Part shown: in pieces, positions 33,792 through 42,335 of the stretch
How positions within the stretch are numbered: the stretch's first letter is position 1
How the letters are laid out: every line of letters begins with the position of its first letter
Assembly (NCBI GenBank): GCA_937884755.1
Contig: CAKZYJ010000526.1
Location: 1 to 42,557, forward strand
DNA: 42,557 bases
Source: an uncultured Flammeovirgaceae bacterium
GTDB taxonomy: Bacteria > Bacteroidota > Bacteroidia > Cytophagales > Cyclobacteriaceae
Direction: 5' to 3'
The notes under the pieces: model-generated
Seen by the model: the letters and a program-made list of their open reading frames with translations, nothing else
Told to the model about the DNA's origin: nothing
Database searches by the model: none
Made by a program: the position numbers and the translations under genes

Positions 33792-34439
33792 ATGAAACGC
33801 TGGCCAATCCTACTTATCGGTATTATGCTGTGGGCCTGTCATAAAAAGACAGAGCAGGAGCTGTTCGTAGAACGGGCATCTAAAATATATAATCTGTACG
33901 ATGAGGAGGGTAATCTGGTGAGTTACGACGAAGCCATGAAGCGTTTTCATCGTTACGCCAAATCCTACAATGAGCGGGGTGTATCTATGTTTAAAGAACA
34001 GCTATACGGCCAGGCCATTGAGGACTTTACCCAAGCACTAAAGTACGATAAAAATTACGCTGCGGCTTACTGTAACCGGGGCTACGTACACGCCAAGCGT
34101 AAAGAATACGCGCAATCATTATCTGACCTAAATCAAGCGCTGAAGATTAATCCGAAGTACGCTAAGGCCTACCAGCATCGGGCCTGGGTGAAGCAGAAGC
34201 TAGGCTATCACCTAGAAGCGGTAAAAGACGCCAGTCGGGCACTAAAAATCACTCCCCGTAAGAGCGAACTATATCTGCTACGAGCGACTAATCACTATCA
34301 GTTAGACAATCATCTGGAAGCTTTCACTGATGCTCTGATTGCCCGCCGCCTCAAAAACAAAAACGCTCAGGAACTCATCGACCGCATCTCCGACGAGCAC
34401 CCCGAAATTCCGCAAGCTATTTTCTCGGCCCGTTACTAA
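33792..34439 (+). CDS. TPR-repeat lipoprotein
   Basis: The signal MKRWPILLIGIMLWAC ends in a lipobox with acylated Cys16. About 40 residues later come four TPR units (NERGVSMFKEQLYGQAIEDF, then AYCNRGYVHAKRKEYAQSLS, AYQHRAWVKQKLGYHLEAVK and LYLLRATNHYQLDNHLEAF), spaced 34 residues. Such proteins are outer-membrane anchored scaffolds; no catalytic domain is seen. 215 residues in total. Upstream is a 305-base gap shared with asd; downstream the next gene begins 124 bases later with its own promoter, so it is probably monocistronic. The partner proteins are unknown. Confidence 0.85.
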   Translation: MKRWPILLIGIMLWACHKKTEQELFVERASKIYNLYDEEGNLVSYDEAMKRFHRYAKSYNERGVSMFKEQLYGQAIEDFTQALKYDKNYAAAYCNRGYVHAKRKEYAQSLSDLNQALKINPKYAKAYQHRAWVKQKLGYHLEAVKDASRALKITPRKSELYLLRATNHYQLDNHLEAFTDALIARRLKNKNAQELIDRISDEHPEIPQAIFSARY

Positions 34440-34509
34440 CCTGCTTTTATTCTTTAGTATCTTTATGTGATTTTTCTAAAGATTAATACACATTTGTATC
34501 TAAATGTAA

Positions 34510-34517
34510 TATATTTG
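34510..34517 (+). promoter_or_regulatory. Candidate -7 element for the outer-membrane protein gene at 34564
   Basis: TATATTTG is an exact TAnnTTTG match, 46 bases before the chosen ATG. A TTTG at 34493-34496 is only 13 bases upstream, too close for a normal -33 box. Confidence 0.45.
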
Positions 34518-34563
34518 CACTTTATTGATAAAAAGTGCGATAAAAAATATTACAGTAAGAGAT

Positions 34564-35811
34564 ATGTACATAAGTTTTGAAGAACTATTCACAAAAAAAG
34601 CTATAATAATTGGTGTATTAGCGGTGACGTTAGCAAAAATTCCTAGTTATGGACAAGAGAAATTTAGAGAGGGTTATGTAATTACGCTTCAGCAAGATAC
34701 GCTTCGTGGACTCATCGATTATAAAACTGCATCTAAAAGTGCCATAAAATGTAGATTTAAAAATAGCCAAGAATCAAAGGTAGTCACTTACGCGCCTGAT
34801 GAAATAGCTGGATACCGGTTTACTCCAGGGAAATATTATGTTAGCAAACAGGTGAAGATAGATGAGCAAGATAAAACAGTGTTTTTAGAATATTTGATTG
34901 ATGGCATTGCGGATATATTTTTCTGCCGGGATGGAAATGACGATCATTATTACATAATGAAAGAGGATAATCAACTAGTTCCTCTTACTATCGAGTCAGT
35001 AGAGATTAATCGTGATGGCCGGAATTATATGAAACATAAAGAGTATTATAAGGGAACGCTCAGATATATTTTCTCCGATGCTCCTGCTCTCTCCAACAAA
35101 ATTGAGACAACGAGTTTAAGCCACGCCGACCTTATTGATATTGCCGAAGAGTACCATAACCAAGTATGCGACGAGTATAAGTGTATTACATATTCCAGGC
35201 AAAAAACCCCCATACAAATTCGGGTGGGAATGTTAGGAGGAAGCAGTATATCGCGCATATCATTCAAGAATGTAGAATATTTGCAAGATCAGATGGAAGC
35301 ATCTTTTTCTAACAGTACCAATGTTACTTTTGGCGCTTTTGTGCAATTCAAAGATCCATTTTTGAGTGAGTACATTTCTTTTCAAACAGAAGCATGGTAT
35401 GGAAATAGCAGTTATACTACCGATGAACTGGCATTATCGTATTCATATTTCAAAATTCCGGCTATGGTGCGCTATACTTCAATTAATCGTAAAGTACGGC
35501 CAATACTTGCACTAGGCCCAGTCGCTACTTTCCTGATAGACTTAGAAACTAAGCGATTTAATAGTGATGAAACCCGAAGCTGGCTAGATGGGAGTACTTT
35601 AATGGGAGTAGAAGGAGTAATTGGACTTAATTACGTGCTAAATAAAAGAAACAGTATTTTTTTAGAAGCTCGCTATAACGTAAACTTTGGAGCTCATCAG
35701 AATCAAAATAAATTTTTATTGCCTAGTACAACTAGAGGATATGTTATCCTACAAGATAATTTCAACACCAAAATTTCTTTCTTAAACGTCGTAACTGGCT
35801 TTTCTTTCTAA
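34564..35811 (+). CDS. Outer-membrane beta-barrel protein (PorT-like barrel), function unknown
   Basis: The ATG at 34564 is preceded by AAGAGAT and gives a signal peptide ending in PSYGQ; an in-frame TTG start 39 bases upstream would bury it. The first 180 mature residues are a beta-rich soluble domain (FREGYVITLQQDTLRGLIDY, YAPDEIAGYRFTPGKYYVSK) common in Cytophagales proteins, followed by a barrel with IRVGMLGGSSIS, QTEAWYG, YFKIPAMVRYT and NSIFLEARYNVNFG, ending in VVTGFSF. The 'KIPxMVRYT' strand is typical of porin-like barrels of this phylum. Codon use is more AT-rich than its neighbours, hinting at acquisition. It converges on the Omp85-like gene with a nine-base gap. Confidence 0.7.
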   Translation: MYISFEELFTKKAIIIGVLAVTLAKIPSYGQEKFREGYVITLQQDTLRGLIDYKTASKSAIKCRFKNSQESKVVTYAPDEIAGYRFTPGKYYVSKQVKIDEQDKTVFLEYLIDGIADIFFCRDGNDDHYYIMKEDNQLVPLTIESVEINRDGRNYMKHKEYYKGTLRYIFSDAPALSNKIETTSLSHADLIDIAEEYHNQVCDEYKCITYSRQKTPIQIRVGMLGGSSISRISFKNVEYLQDQMEASFSNSTNVTFGAFVQFKDPFLSEYISFQTEAWYGNSSYTTDELALSYSYFKIPAMVRYTSINRKVRPILALGPVATFLIDLETKRFNSDETRSWLDGSTLMGVEGVIGLNYVLNKRNSIFLEARYNVNFGAHQNQNKFLLPSTTRGYVILQDNFNTKISFLNVVTGFSF

Positions 35812-35820
35812 TTAGGTCAA

Positions 35821-36960
35821 TTAAAAGGCTTCTCCAATAAAAAAATAGTAACCGATGCCTTCCTGAGTGAAGGCAACATCGATACGGGTGAATACATCTT
35901 TGTTCGGGAAAATCATGAAGCGGACTCCGGCCCCACCGGCTACTTTCCAATCTCCCAGGTTAATCTCCCGAGGCGAAGGTGATACTCCTCCGGTACTGAT
36001 GAACGCTGCTGCACCCCAGCGCCGGCTAAACGGGAACGGTAGAAAACGGTACTCCAGTTGGGTAGCCAGTAAAGTCTTGTCCCGGTAACGCCCCAGATAA
36101 TAGCCTCGCATCATGCTCTCGCCTCCCATTAATGCCAACTGGTTAAATGGAACATCGCCGGTTAGGCTATTGCCTATGAACTGGGCAGCTAGCACCTGAT
36201 TACGAGTGACTGGGTAGAAGTAGCGGGCGTCCAGAAAAAACTGGGTGAACGAAAAGTCACTACCAAAACCAGTATCGTAGTGGAGAAAGCCGGTTTCGCC
36301 AAAAAAGCCTTCCCGCACGTTTAGCACGTTGTGACGGTTGTCGTACACCAATCCTACCCCGACTCCAAAGTTGTTAGAACCCTGGCTACCGAGAGGTGGA
36401 TCAAACGGTTCATCGCTCAGAGAATTAAAATTTACGTTAGTTAGTTGCTGGTAGTCCAGTTCTACTCCTAAGTAGAGACTACCTGTTACATTGCGTAATA
36501 CTCGCTCGCGAATAGCAACGCTACTCGCGTCTACCTGAGCAATTTCTTCTGGGGGAGTGTCGGGTCCAATGCCGTAGTATAGTAGCGGGAATTGCTGAAA
36601 CCGCAATCGGCCCAGAAAAAACCAGTCGCTCTGGTGCGAGTATAATGCATGGTCTATCCATAAGCCGTACTGTCTTTCCAGCGTTAAAAAGGTAAAAGCG
36701 TTAATTTCGCTTAGTCGGTTGCTGGTATCTTGTCGGGCGTAGTATACGTAGAGTGCACTGATACCAAATTCCCAGCGGGTTTCAGGAGAGTAGGCAACGG
36801 TTGGGTAGGCCACAAACTTGGGCCGCTCCGATGAAACCGTATCGTTAAAAACACTATTAAAAACCCTGGTGGTTAAATCCCAGATCTGAGCTTGACTGGA
36901 AATGGTGGTAGCGAGAAGTAAGGTGAGAGCTCCGCAAAAGCGCAGAAAATGAAGAGACAT
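35821..36960 (-). CDS. Barrel-only Omp85/BamA-superfamily outer-membrane protein
   Basis: The 379-residue protein has signal peptide MSLHFLRFCGALTLLLATTI ending in SSQAQ and then goes almost directly into beta strands; there is no POTRA-sized region. GGESMMRGYYLGRYRDK (279-295) contains the R-G-Y of the conserved inward loop 6 motif of the superfamily, and VFTRIDVAFTQEGIGYYFFI ends the barrel. Without POTRA domains it is more likely a stand-alone outer-membrane protein or enzyme partner than a BamA. Function unknown. It is convergent with the preceding barrel gene and divergent from a small AT-rich gene. Confidence 0.8.
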   Translation of the reverse strand: MSLHFLRFCGALTLLLATTISSQAQIWDLTTRVFNSVFNDTVSSERPKFVAYPTVAYSPETRWEFGISALYVYYARQDTSNRLSEINAFTFLTLERQYGLWIDHALYSHQSDWFFLGRLRFQQFPLLYYGIGPDTPPEEIAQVDASSVAIRERVLRNVTGSLYLGVELDYQQLTNVNFNSLSDEPFDPPLGSQGSNNFGVGVGLVYDNRHNVLNVREGFFGETGFLHYDTGFGSDFSFTQFFLDARYFYPVTRNQVLAAQFIGNSLTGDVPFNQLALMGGESMMRGYYLGRYRDKTLLATQLEYRFLPFPFSRRWGAAAFISTGGVSPSPREINLGDWKVAGGAGVRFMIFPNKDVFTRIDVAFTQEGIGYYFFIGEAF

Positions 36961-37044
36961 AGCTGGTCAGTAAGAATAATACCCTCTACTAACGAATTTT
37001 TCACCAAAGAGGATATATTACCTGAGCAATACACAAATAGTAAT

Positions 37045-37359
37045 ATGATTCGTAATAAAAGAATATCGAGCAATATCAATCAATGGCAGGTCGAGTTTGA
37101 TCCCTATGGCTTTACCGAAAATGAGGATTGGTTAGTAAACGCGGAAAAGACAGAAGATATCTTGCAACTAAGCCATATTTATGGAGACGGTCCTTTACTT
37201 GATGTTAGATATTATAATGGAGTTTATAAGGCAATGGTGATACTTAATTCTGATTGGGATTCTCCTTTGGAAAATGAAGATTCACAAGAAACGAATATTA
37301 TCGTTAATGCTATATATCGCTGGATTGACAAATATGCTAATGGAGTTCCTGTTAAGTGA
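37045..37359 (+). CDS. Small AT-rich hypothetical protein
   Basis: From the ATG at 37045 the protein is 104 residues: an early beta-like part (ISSNINQWQVEFDPYGF), an acidic middle (TENEDWLVNAEKTEDIL) and LDVRYYNGVYKAMVILNSDW near the end. An in-frame ATG at 36949 would add 32 residues but overlaps the divergent Omp85-like gene by 12 bases. No signal peptide, membrane helix or recognised motif. AT content is visibly higher than in flanking genes, as for the lipoprotein at 4453 and the barrel at 34564. It may be a recent arrival. Real coding status is likely but unproven. Confidence 0.5.
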   Translation: MIRNKRISSNINQWQVEFDPYGFTENEDWLVNAEKTEDILQLSHIYGDGPLLDVRYYNGVYKAMVILNSDWDSPLENEDSQETNIIVNAIYRWIDKYANGVPVK

Positions 37360-37402
37360 TTCACGATAGAAATTAGTCATTGTACACTGCTAATTGAAAT
37401 TA

Positions 37403-38650
37403 ATGCCTCAGCCTACTGCACAATCAGAAAGAATTGGTTCGCTGGATTTTCTGCGAGGGCTGGCCGTATTGGGTATTCTGCTGATTAATATTGAATCGTT
37501 CTCCTATCCTGACCCCTGGAGTCCGTACAAATATGGATTTGTGAGTGAGGTGGATCATACGGTTCGTTTCTGGGTGTTTTTTCTGGCGCAGGGCAAGTTT
37601 TTTAGCATGTTCACGCTGCTGTTCGGCGTAGGTTTCTACATTTTCCTGGAAAGGTTGGAAGGTAAAAATCTGGGACTCCGAGCAATGGATATTTACGCTC
37701 GGCGATTGTTGTGGCTGTTCGTATTTGGCCTGCTGCACGCCTACCTGATTTGGAACGGGGATATTCTGTACCACTATGCAGCCTGCGGGTTGTTCCTGTT
37801 TCCGTTCCGCTCGTTCACGGTTAGGCAACTGTTAGGAGTGTTAGTCTTGCTGGGAGCGGTGCTGCTGTACAACGCTTACGAGCGGACGTCCAATACACAG
37901 CAGCAGCTTAGCAAATATACCCAGGCAGTTAGCCTAAATGAGGAGTATCGAACTGAAGTGGACCAGAAAACTATAGAAAGCTGGGAAAGAAGAACCAGGC
38001 CGGGTGAGCCCGATCGTTCTGAATTAGGGGTGCCGCGGACTACGATTTACCAAAGCTGGGTAGCCAATGCGGAGCACACCAAGGCCCACAAGGGTACAGT
38101 CTTCTACCAGGGAATTCTGTTCCGCACACTCATCATGATGATACTCGGAATAGTGCTGTACAAAATGGGCGTGTTCCGGGACTGCCGGGCGGTGAAGTAT
38201 TACTGGCCGGTTACATTACTGATACTAGCGGTAGCACTAACCGTCAACTACGTTCGCTACTATCACTGGACATTTAACTACTTTCAGCCGGTAAGCAGTG
38301 TGGGGCAAAGCTGGCTATTTACCTTCCCGAAGGAGATTTTGGGGCTGGCCTATATTCTGTTGTTTAACGGTTTGTATCAGAAATATCTGATAAGGTGGAA
38401 GGATAATGCCGTTTCTTGTGCGGGTCGTATGGCTCTGACCAATTATATCATGCAGAGCATAATCTGCGGTCTGGTCCTTTACGGCTACGGACTGGGTCAA
38501 TACAATCAATACTCCCGGGCGGAGCTACTGCCAATTGTTGCCGGTATCTGGTTATTTCAACTAGCCATAAGCTGGTTGTGGATGCGAAGATTTACTCAAG
38601 GCCCGCTGGAAGCTGCCTGGAGAAATTTGACCTACCGCTCGTTTCGCTGA
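37403..38650 (+). CDS. DUF418 family membrane protein (YeiB-like)
   Basis: The 415-residue protein starts with SERIGSLDFLRGLAVLGILL and INIESFSYP, the hallmark of the DUF418/YeiB family, and has about ten hydrophobic helices, ending in the DUF418 signature AGRMALTNYIMQSIICGLVL and GPLEAAWRNLTYR. Family members are multi-pass inner-membrane proteins related to acyltransferase-3-type proteins; their transported or modified substrate is unknown. ATG at 37403 is preferred to a TTG nine bases earlier. It stands alone after the small AT-rich gene. Length is normal. Confidence 0.88.
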   Translation: MPQPTAQSERIGSLDFLRGLAVLGILLINIESFSYPDPWSPYKYGFVSEVDHTVRFWVFFLAQGKFFSMFTLLFGVGFYIFLERLEGKNLGLRAMDIYARRLLWLFVFGLLHAYLIWNGDILYHYAACGLFLFPFRSFTVRQLLGVLVLLGAVLLYNAYERTSNTQQQLSKYTQAVSLNEEYRTEVDQKTIESWERRTRPGEPDRSELGVPRTTIYQSWVANAEHTKAHKGTVFYQGILFRTLIMMILGIVLYKMGVFRDCRAVKYYWPVTLLILAVALTVNYVRYYHWTFNYFQPVSSVGQSWLFTFPKEILGLAYILLFNGLYQKYLIRWKDNAVSCAGRMALTNYIMQSIICGLVLYGYGLGQYNQYSRAELLPIVAGIWLFQLAISWLWMRRFTQGPLEAAWRNLTYRSFR

Positions 38651-38813
38651 TAACTGAAATGTAGCCTCGTGCTATTCATAATTACAAATTCCGAATGAAA
38701 TATCTGACGGATTTTAAATCCTTCTGATAAGAAATTTCTGACGCTTCGACGCACCGATTTTGAATTCTGAAAGAGTTGTGAAAGTAAACGAGTCATAGAT
38801 TTACGAGCAGACA

Positions 38814-38841
38814 TTCATTGTTCACTGCTCTTTGCTCATTG
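38814..38841. repeat. Four phased heptamers (TTCATTG-like)
   Basis: TTCATTG, TTCACTG, CTCTTTG, CTCATTG run head to tail from 38814 to 38841 in the gap between DUF418 and the next gene. Resembles in style the octamer elements at 18118, 19485 and 25601. Confidence 0.45.
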
Positions 38842-38869
38842 CGGTCGGCGTGCGGTTAATTGCCCACGG

Positions 38870-39508
38870 TTATGAAGCTACGAAACCGAGCATTTCCAGT
38901 TGCTGGGGGTTTTCTTCAAGAGCTACGCGAGCAATGCGGATGAAGCGTCGCATCCAGATCTCTAGGTCGTTTATTGCCATGTTTTTAGCTTGGGTAGCCA
39001 TCTGAGCTTGACCTTTCGCTTTTTTCTGTAAGCGCTGCAAGTTCCCGATCTGGGCAATAAGTTTGCGGGTTTCAATCAGCTCCTTTTGGGGTACATTGTA
39101 CTTCTCCATCTCTTTGGCTACCACCACAATACGGGTGTAGAACCGCTGTACCTGAACAAGCCAGTCGGGCAGGTTACGTTCCCGGGCCTGACCCAGTTTA
39201 AGAGCATTCCAAAAGGTAGTATCATCCCGAAAAGCAATACGAGCAATGGAAAGATGGGTACCGAACATGGTTTCGGCCTGCTGTCGTACTTCATTCAGTA
39301 CACGGGTAGCATCTTTGGCTGCTAAATGAGCATCTTCCTGTTGCATCATCAACTCATCCAGTGCACGGCGCATCGCCTGACCCTGCTTGATTTTTTTGGC
39401 ATCGTAGCCGTATACCTCTAGCTGAGAGAGAATTTCGGGGGTACTCAACGCATTATCAACAGCAACATCAACTTGATTTAGGAAATATGCTTCTTTTACT
39501 TTGACCAT
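38870..39508 (-). CDS. Helical hypothetical protein, Bacteroidota type
   Basis: A 212-residue, almost all-helical protein with no signal or membrane segment. Recognisable parts are NALSTPEILSQLEVYGYDAK, QGQAMRRALDEL, RVLNEVRQQAETMFG and a basic ending (LEIWMRRFIRIARVALEENP). The mix of Gln/Lys/Glu heptads suggests a helical bundle or coiled coil. I do not recognise a function. It is a single minus-strand gene with gaps of over 200 bases on both sides. The start MVKVKEAY at 39506-39508 is the first ATG after a stop. Confidence 0.65.
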   Translation of the reverse strand: MVKVKEAYFLNQVDVAVDNALSTPEILSQLEVYGYDAKKIKQGQAMRRALDELMMQQEDAHLAAKDATRVLNEVRQQAETMFGTHLSIARIAFRDDTTFWNALKLGQARERNLPDWLVQVQRFYTRIVVVAKEMEKYNVPQKELIETRKLIAQIGNLQRLQKKAKGQAQMATQAKNMAINDLEIWMRRFIRIARVALEENPQQLEMLGFVAS

Positions 39509-39977
39509 TCGGGATCGTTCTGTGGTTTTTTTGGTTAGTACAAAAGTGATGCGGCTTTTTCCAGAAGGTTTCCAGTTTTACCAATTAATCTGTCGTAGGT
39601 AACATTTTAGGCAGATTTAACTGAATAAATAGATGGTCGTTACATCATTCTTCTTATTGCTGGCTATATGGTTTTTCCATAGATAAGTAGGTGCATAGTA
39701 GCTCTACTGGCCTACGGAGCTTTTCTATCTTAAGGGGCAATTATTGGGCAGTGTTGTTCTAGTCAGGCTAATTGGCGAGGAGTTACTTCGTAGATTAACA
39801 ATAGGCTATTCCACTAACTGAATACCGAAAAGATGAGTGTCTTTCCTTGGTCTGAAGTAGAAATAATTACGAATATTAGGTACTTTAAGTAAGATAATAA
39901 TCAGGGAGCACTGATCTAACGGTATTTTTAATCCCACACGGTCACTAGTACTATCACCTAACAGCTACTACTACACC
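39509..39977. other. Gene-free region of about 470 bases
   Basis: Divergent gap. No frame longer than about 20 codons with a start, and no clear hairpin or palindrome. GTACTTTAAG at 39879-39888 only weakly resembles a -7 element. Confidence 0.5.
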
Positions 39978-40679
39978 ATGAAGAACAAAGAACTAGCCTA
40001 CGACTACATCTATAAATTTCTCTTTGAGGATGCCAGTGTAGATACTGTTGCTCCCCGAGACGAACGGTTTGATACCAAAGACAAGAATGAGATTGCTCAA
40101 ACACTGGGAGTGATTAAAAACCTTTCTATTCAGGCACAAAAAAGCAATGTTTTGCAGACTGAACAGGGTAAGGAAGTAGCCCAGGCCCAAGCGAGTAACG
40201 CTATTCAGGCGCTATTGTTCAGTACCAAAAATGTAGAAAATACCTACGATACCATCATAAGTATTAAGACCTCGCTTCAGGACGTGGTGAAGGATGCCCG
40301 GCGGGCTTACAATTATACTATGCTGATGTATATAGCGGCCTTTGTTATTGGCATCGGCTTGATTGCTACCTCTATTGTGTTTGCCGCTCAGGACAAAACC
40401 ATACTTGCCATAGCGTTCGGAGCCGTGGGATTCATCGATTTGGTGACTACTTTTTTCTTTAAACCGCCGCTGGAGATCCAGAATAGCCGCTCAAATCTGG
40501 CTCAGCTTATGATCATTATCACCAACTGGTTTGCCGACTCAATGAATCTTAACACCTACATTAGCACGCGGGGAAGTGCAATTACTTTGGATGAAATGAA
40601 ACAGATATCGGAGCACCTGGGTAAAAGTACGGAAGACATGATCAAACTAATCGAAAAGTATAGCGAGATCCGAAAGTAG
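39978..40679 (+). CDS. Two-transmembrane protein of unknown function
   Basis: The 233-residue protein has an N-terminal helical half with IAQTLGVIKNLSIQAQKSNV and a long coiled coil-like stretch, then a hairpin of two membrane helices (YTMLMYIAAFVIGIGLIATS and IAFGAVGFIDLVTTFFF, roughly 112-158) with a short loop, and a soluble C-terminal part starting KPPLEIQNSRSNLAQLMIII and NWFADSMNLNTYISTRG. The layout recalls the two-TM domain associated with TRADD-N-like modules in bacteria, but I see no direct motif match and place little weight on it. It has no obvious operon partner; a minus-strand small gene follows after its 3' end. Membrane sensor or scaffold is only a guess. Confidence 0.6.
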   Translation: MKNKELAYDYIYKFLFEDASVDTVAPRDERFDTKDKNEIAQTLGVIKNLSIQAQKSNVLQTEQGKEVAQAQASNAIQALLFSTKNVENTYDTIISIKTSLQDVVKDARRAYNYTMLMYIAAFVIGIGLIATSIVFAAQDKTILAIAFGAVGFIDLVTTFFFKPPLEIQNSRSNLAQLMIIITNWFADSMNLNTYISTRGSAITLDEMKQISEHLGKSTEDMIKLIEKYSEIRK

Positions 40680-40772
40680 TACCTTGCCCTGACGCTTTTA
40701 GAATCGGAATAAAGGGCACTCAATAAATAATTTAGCGATAGGTTTACCTAGCTGTGGTAAAGGAATGATGAG

Positions 40773-40811
40773 GAAAAAATAAAAGACCGACGTGCCAGTA
40801 GCATGCCGGTC
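40773..40811 (-). terminator. Terminator of the small minus-strand gene
   Basis: On the minus strand GACCGGCATGC pairs with GCACGTCGGTC across a CTACTG-type loop (40785-40811, one mismatch and one wobble), then TTTTATTTTTT (40773-40784). Confidence 0.75.
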
Positions 40812-40851
40812 AATTCAGTAAGCAAAAGTATTAACGTAATCTTGAATGGCA

Positions 40852-41034
40852 TTAATGAGTTGCTGCTACCGGCACGAGTTGTTGCCTGCGCCGCCGTGCC
40901 CACTGCTCCAACAGTCGGGCCTCATGAGAAGAAAGCCGGTTAAGTGCCTTTCGGTACTCCCTTTCGTACAGCTCTTTGCTGAAGCTTACCTTCTCCAGAA
41001 TAAGTTTGGTGTAGGATAACATGCTCGGTTTCAT
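40852..41034 (-). CDS. Small conserved Bacteroidota protein
   Basis: 60 residues from the ATG at 41032-41034: MKPSMLSYTKLILEKVSFSK, then ELYEREYRKALNRLS and a basic tail with RRRRQQLVP. The 'MLSYTKxILEKVSFxKxLFxKEYRKAL' pattern is one I have seen in short Bacteroidota proteins of unknown function, usually followed by ...LxxWC; here the last part is replaced by an arginine-rich run. A TTG two codons upstream is possible. Followed by a good terminator. It is probably a cytoplasmic helical regulator or toxin-like factor, but no function is claimed. Confidence 0.7.
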   Translation of the reverse strand: MKPSMLSYTKLILEKVSFSKELYEREYRKALNRLSSHEARLLEQWARRRRQQLVPVAATH

Positions 41035-41354
41035 GGGCAACTGTATTTATGGGTTAGAAAATATTTATAATAAAAATGGACGCCGGAATGGCATATTCCA
41101 GCGGCGAATTCTTCCCACTGACATATCGGCCAATCGGTTGGCTTGCTGATATCGTCTGGCTGCACCAACCGGTGGTGCGTTTTGCAATTTTTCCGGCTGA
41201 TTTAGTTGTGAACGATTGATCTTATTAAGAAAAAATATCATGATAGTCTAAATTTAGTAAATAATAGTATTACTATCAAGTACGAAAGGAAAAATAAAAG
41301 GTTTTATAATAAAAAAATTTTTTAAGATCGAACTTGACTCTATATTTTTAACCT
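41035..41354. other. Intergenic region of about 320 bases with three hairpins
   Basis: CGCCGGAAT/ATTCCAGCGGCG (41081-41106; nine pairs with a three-base bulge), GCCAA TCGG TTGGC (41129-41142) and GCACCA ACCGG TGGTGC (41162-41178) lie within 100 bases. The last is followed on the plus strand by GTTTTGCAATTTTT, and the first on the minus strand by TCCATTTTTATT. The right part (41238-41320) is AT-rich, with ATAGTATTACTAT. Confidence 0.6.
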
Positions 41355-41876
41355 ATGACTACCTATCGGGAAGCTTTACCGAACGAAGCGGATGCCATAG
41401 CCCAACTACATGCGGCAAGCTGGCAAAAACACTATCGGGGCATACTACGTGATGCCTATCTGGATCAGGAAGTGTTAGCCGACCGGCTTAGCATTTGGCG
41501 GGAGCGATTTCAGCACCCGAAAGAAACCCAGCATATAATTGTAGCTACTGATAGTGAGCAGCGTTGCGGATTTGCTTGTACCTACGCCGATTTTCACGAA
41601 GAGCACGGAGCCCTGCTAGACAATCTGCACGTATCATCAGCCTGGCAAGGAAGAGGCATTGGCGCCGAGCTAATTCGGAGATCGGCTCAGTGGGTGTATC
41701 AGCGCGATGAGACTTCTGGCTTTTACCTGTGGGTATTTGAGGCTAATACCAGTGCACTTGCCTTTTACCAACGAATGGGGGGCACTATTCAGGAGAAAAC
41801 GATGGTGGAAAACCCAGGGGGAGGTTCAGCTCCCGTATCACGTATTGTCTGGCCTGATCCATCCGTATTGATATAG
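41355..41876 (+). CDS. GNAT-family N-acetyltransferase
   Basis: The 173-residue protein has the GNAT fold: N-terminal YREALPNEADAIAQLHAASW, LLDNLHVSSAWQGRGIGAEL with the acetyl-CoA pyrophosphate-binding QGRGIG (98-103), and FYLWVFEANTSALAFYQRMG near the end, typical of motif B. It transfers acetyl from acetyl-CoA to an amine; substrate unknown. The ATG at 41355 follows the AT-rich structured gap with no clear ribosome binding site. It converges on the four-helix membrane gene at 41899. Length is normal. Confidence 0.9.
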   Translation: MTTYREALPNEADAIAQLHAASWQKHYRGILRDAYLDQEVLADRLSIWRERFQHPKETQHIIVATDSEQRCGFACTYADFHEEHGALLDNLHVSSAWQGRGIGAELIRRSAQWVYQRDETSGFYLWVFEANTSALAFYQRMGGTIQEKTMVENPGGGSAPVSRIVWPDPSVLI

Positions 41877-41898
41877 CCTAAATTACTACCCGGTTGCT

Positions 41899-42252
41899 CT
41901 AGACCCAATAATGCCATAACCAGAAAAATAGCCCTAATCCCACTGCAATTATCGGAATAAACCAACCCATCTGGCGAGAGGAATAAGACCTGTTCAATCT
42001 GATCATCATAATCTGAAATATCACTACTACTGCCCCAGCCAAACCAAGTAGACTTAGCGCTTGTTCCGGTATTCGTCCGTACAACCGGGCAAAATCAGTG
42101 ACGGTGAACATGAGAGCGGTTAGCAAGCAGAACGCGGCTGGAATTACTATAATGTTACCCGCTCTTTTTTTACCTTGATAAATCAAAAGCTTGGCGACTA
42201 CCGAAAGGCCGATACCAACCAATAGCCAAGTATAAATAGTGCTGTTTTCCAC
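41899..42252 (-). CDS. Four-helix membrane protein, unknown
   Basis: The 117-residue protein is mainly four hydrophobic segments (about 7-25, 33-51, 65-84 and 96-115: WLLVGIGLSVVAKLLI, IIVIPAAFCLLTALMFTV, LSLLGLAGAVVVIFQIMM, WFIPIIAVGLGLFFWLWHYW). Short basic loops (GKKRAG, RLNRSYSSRQ) lie between. I recognise no family. Inner-membrane location is the only safe statement. It is divergent from the truncated lipoprotein gene. Confidence 0.6.
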   Translation of the reverse strand: MENSTIYTWLLVGIGLSVVAKLLIYQGKKRAGNIIVIPAAFCLLTALMFTVTDFARLYGRIPEQALSLLGLAGAVVVIFQIMMIRLNRSYSSRQMGWFIPIIAVGLGLFFWLWHYWV

Positions 42253-42335
42253 AATCGATTTGAAGTGGAAGTTAACATATTACTTTAACCTGAGTTCACG
42301 AAGAGAATTTTTTTAATAAGAACCCAACCTTCAGC

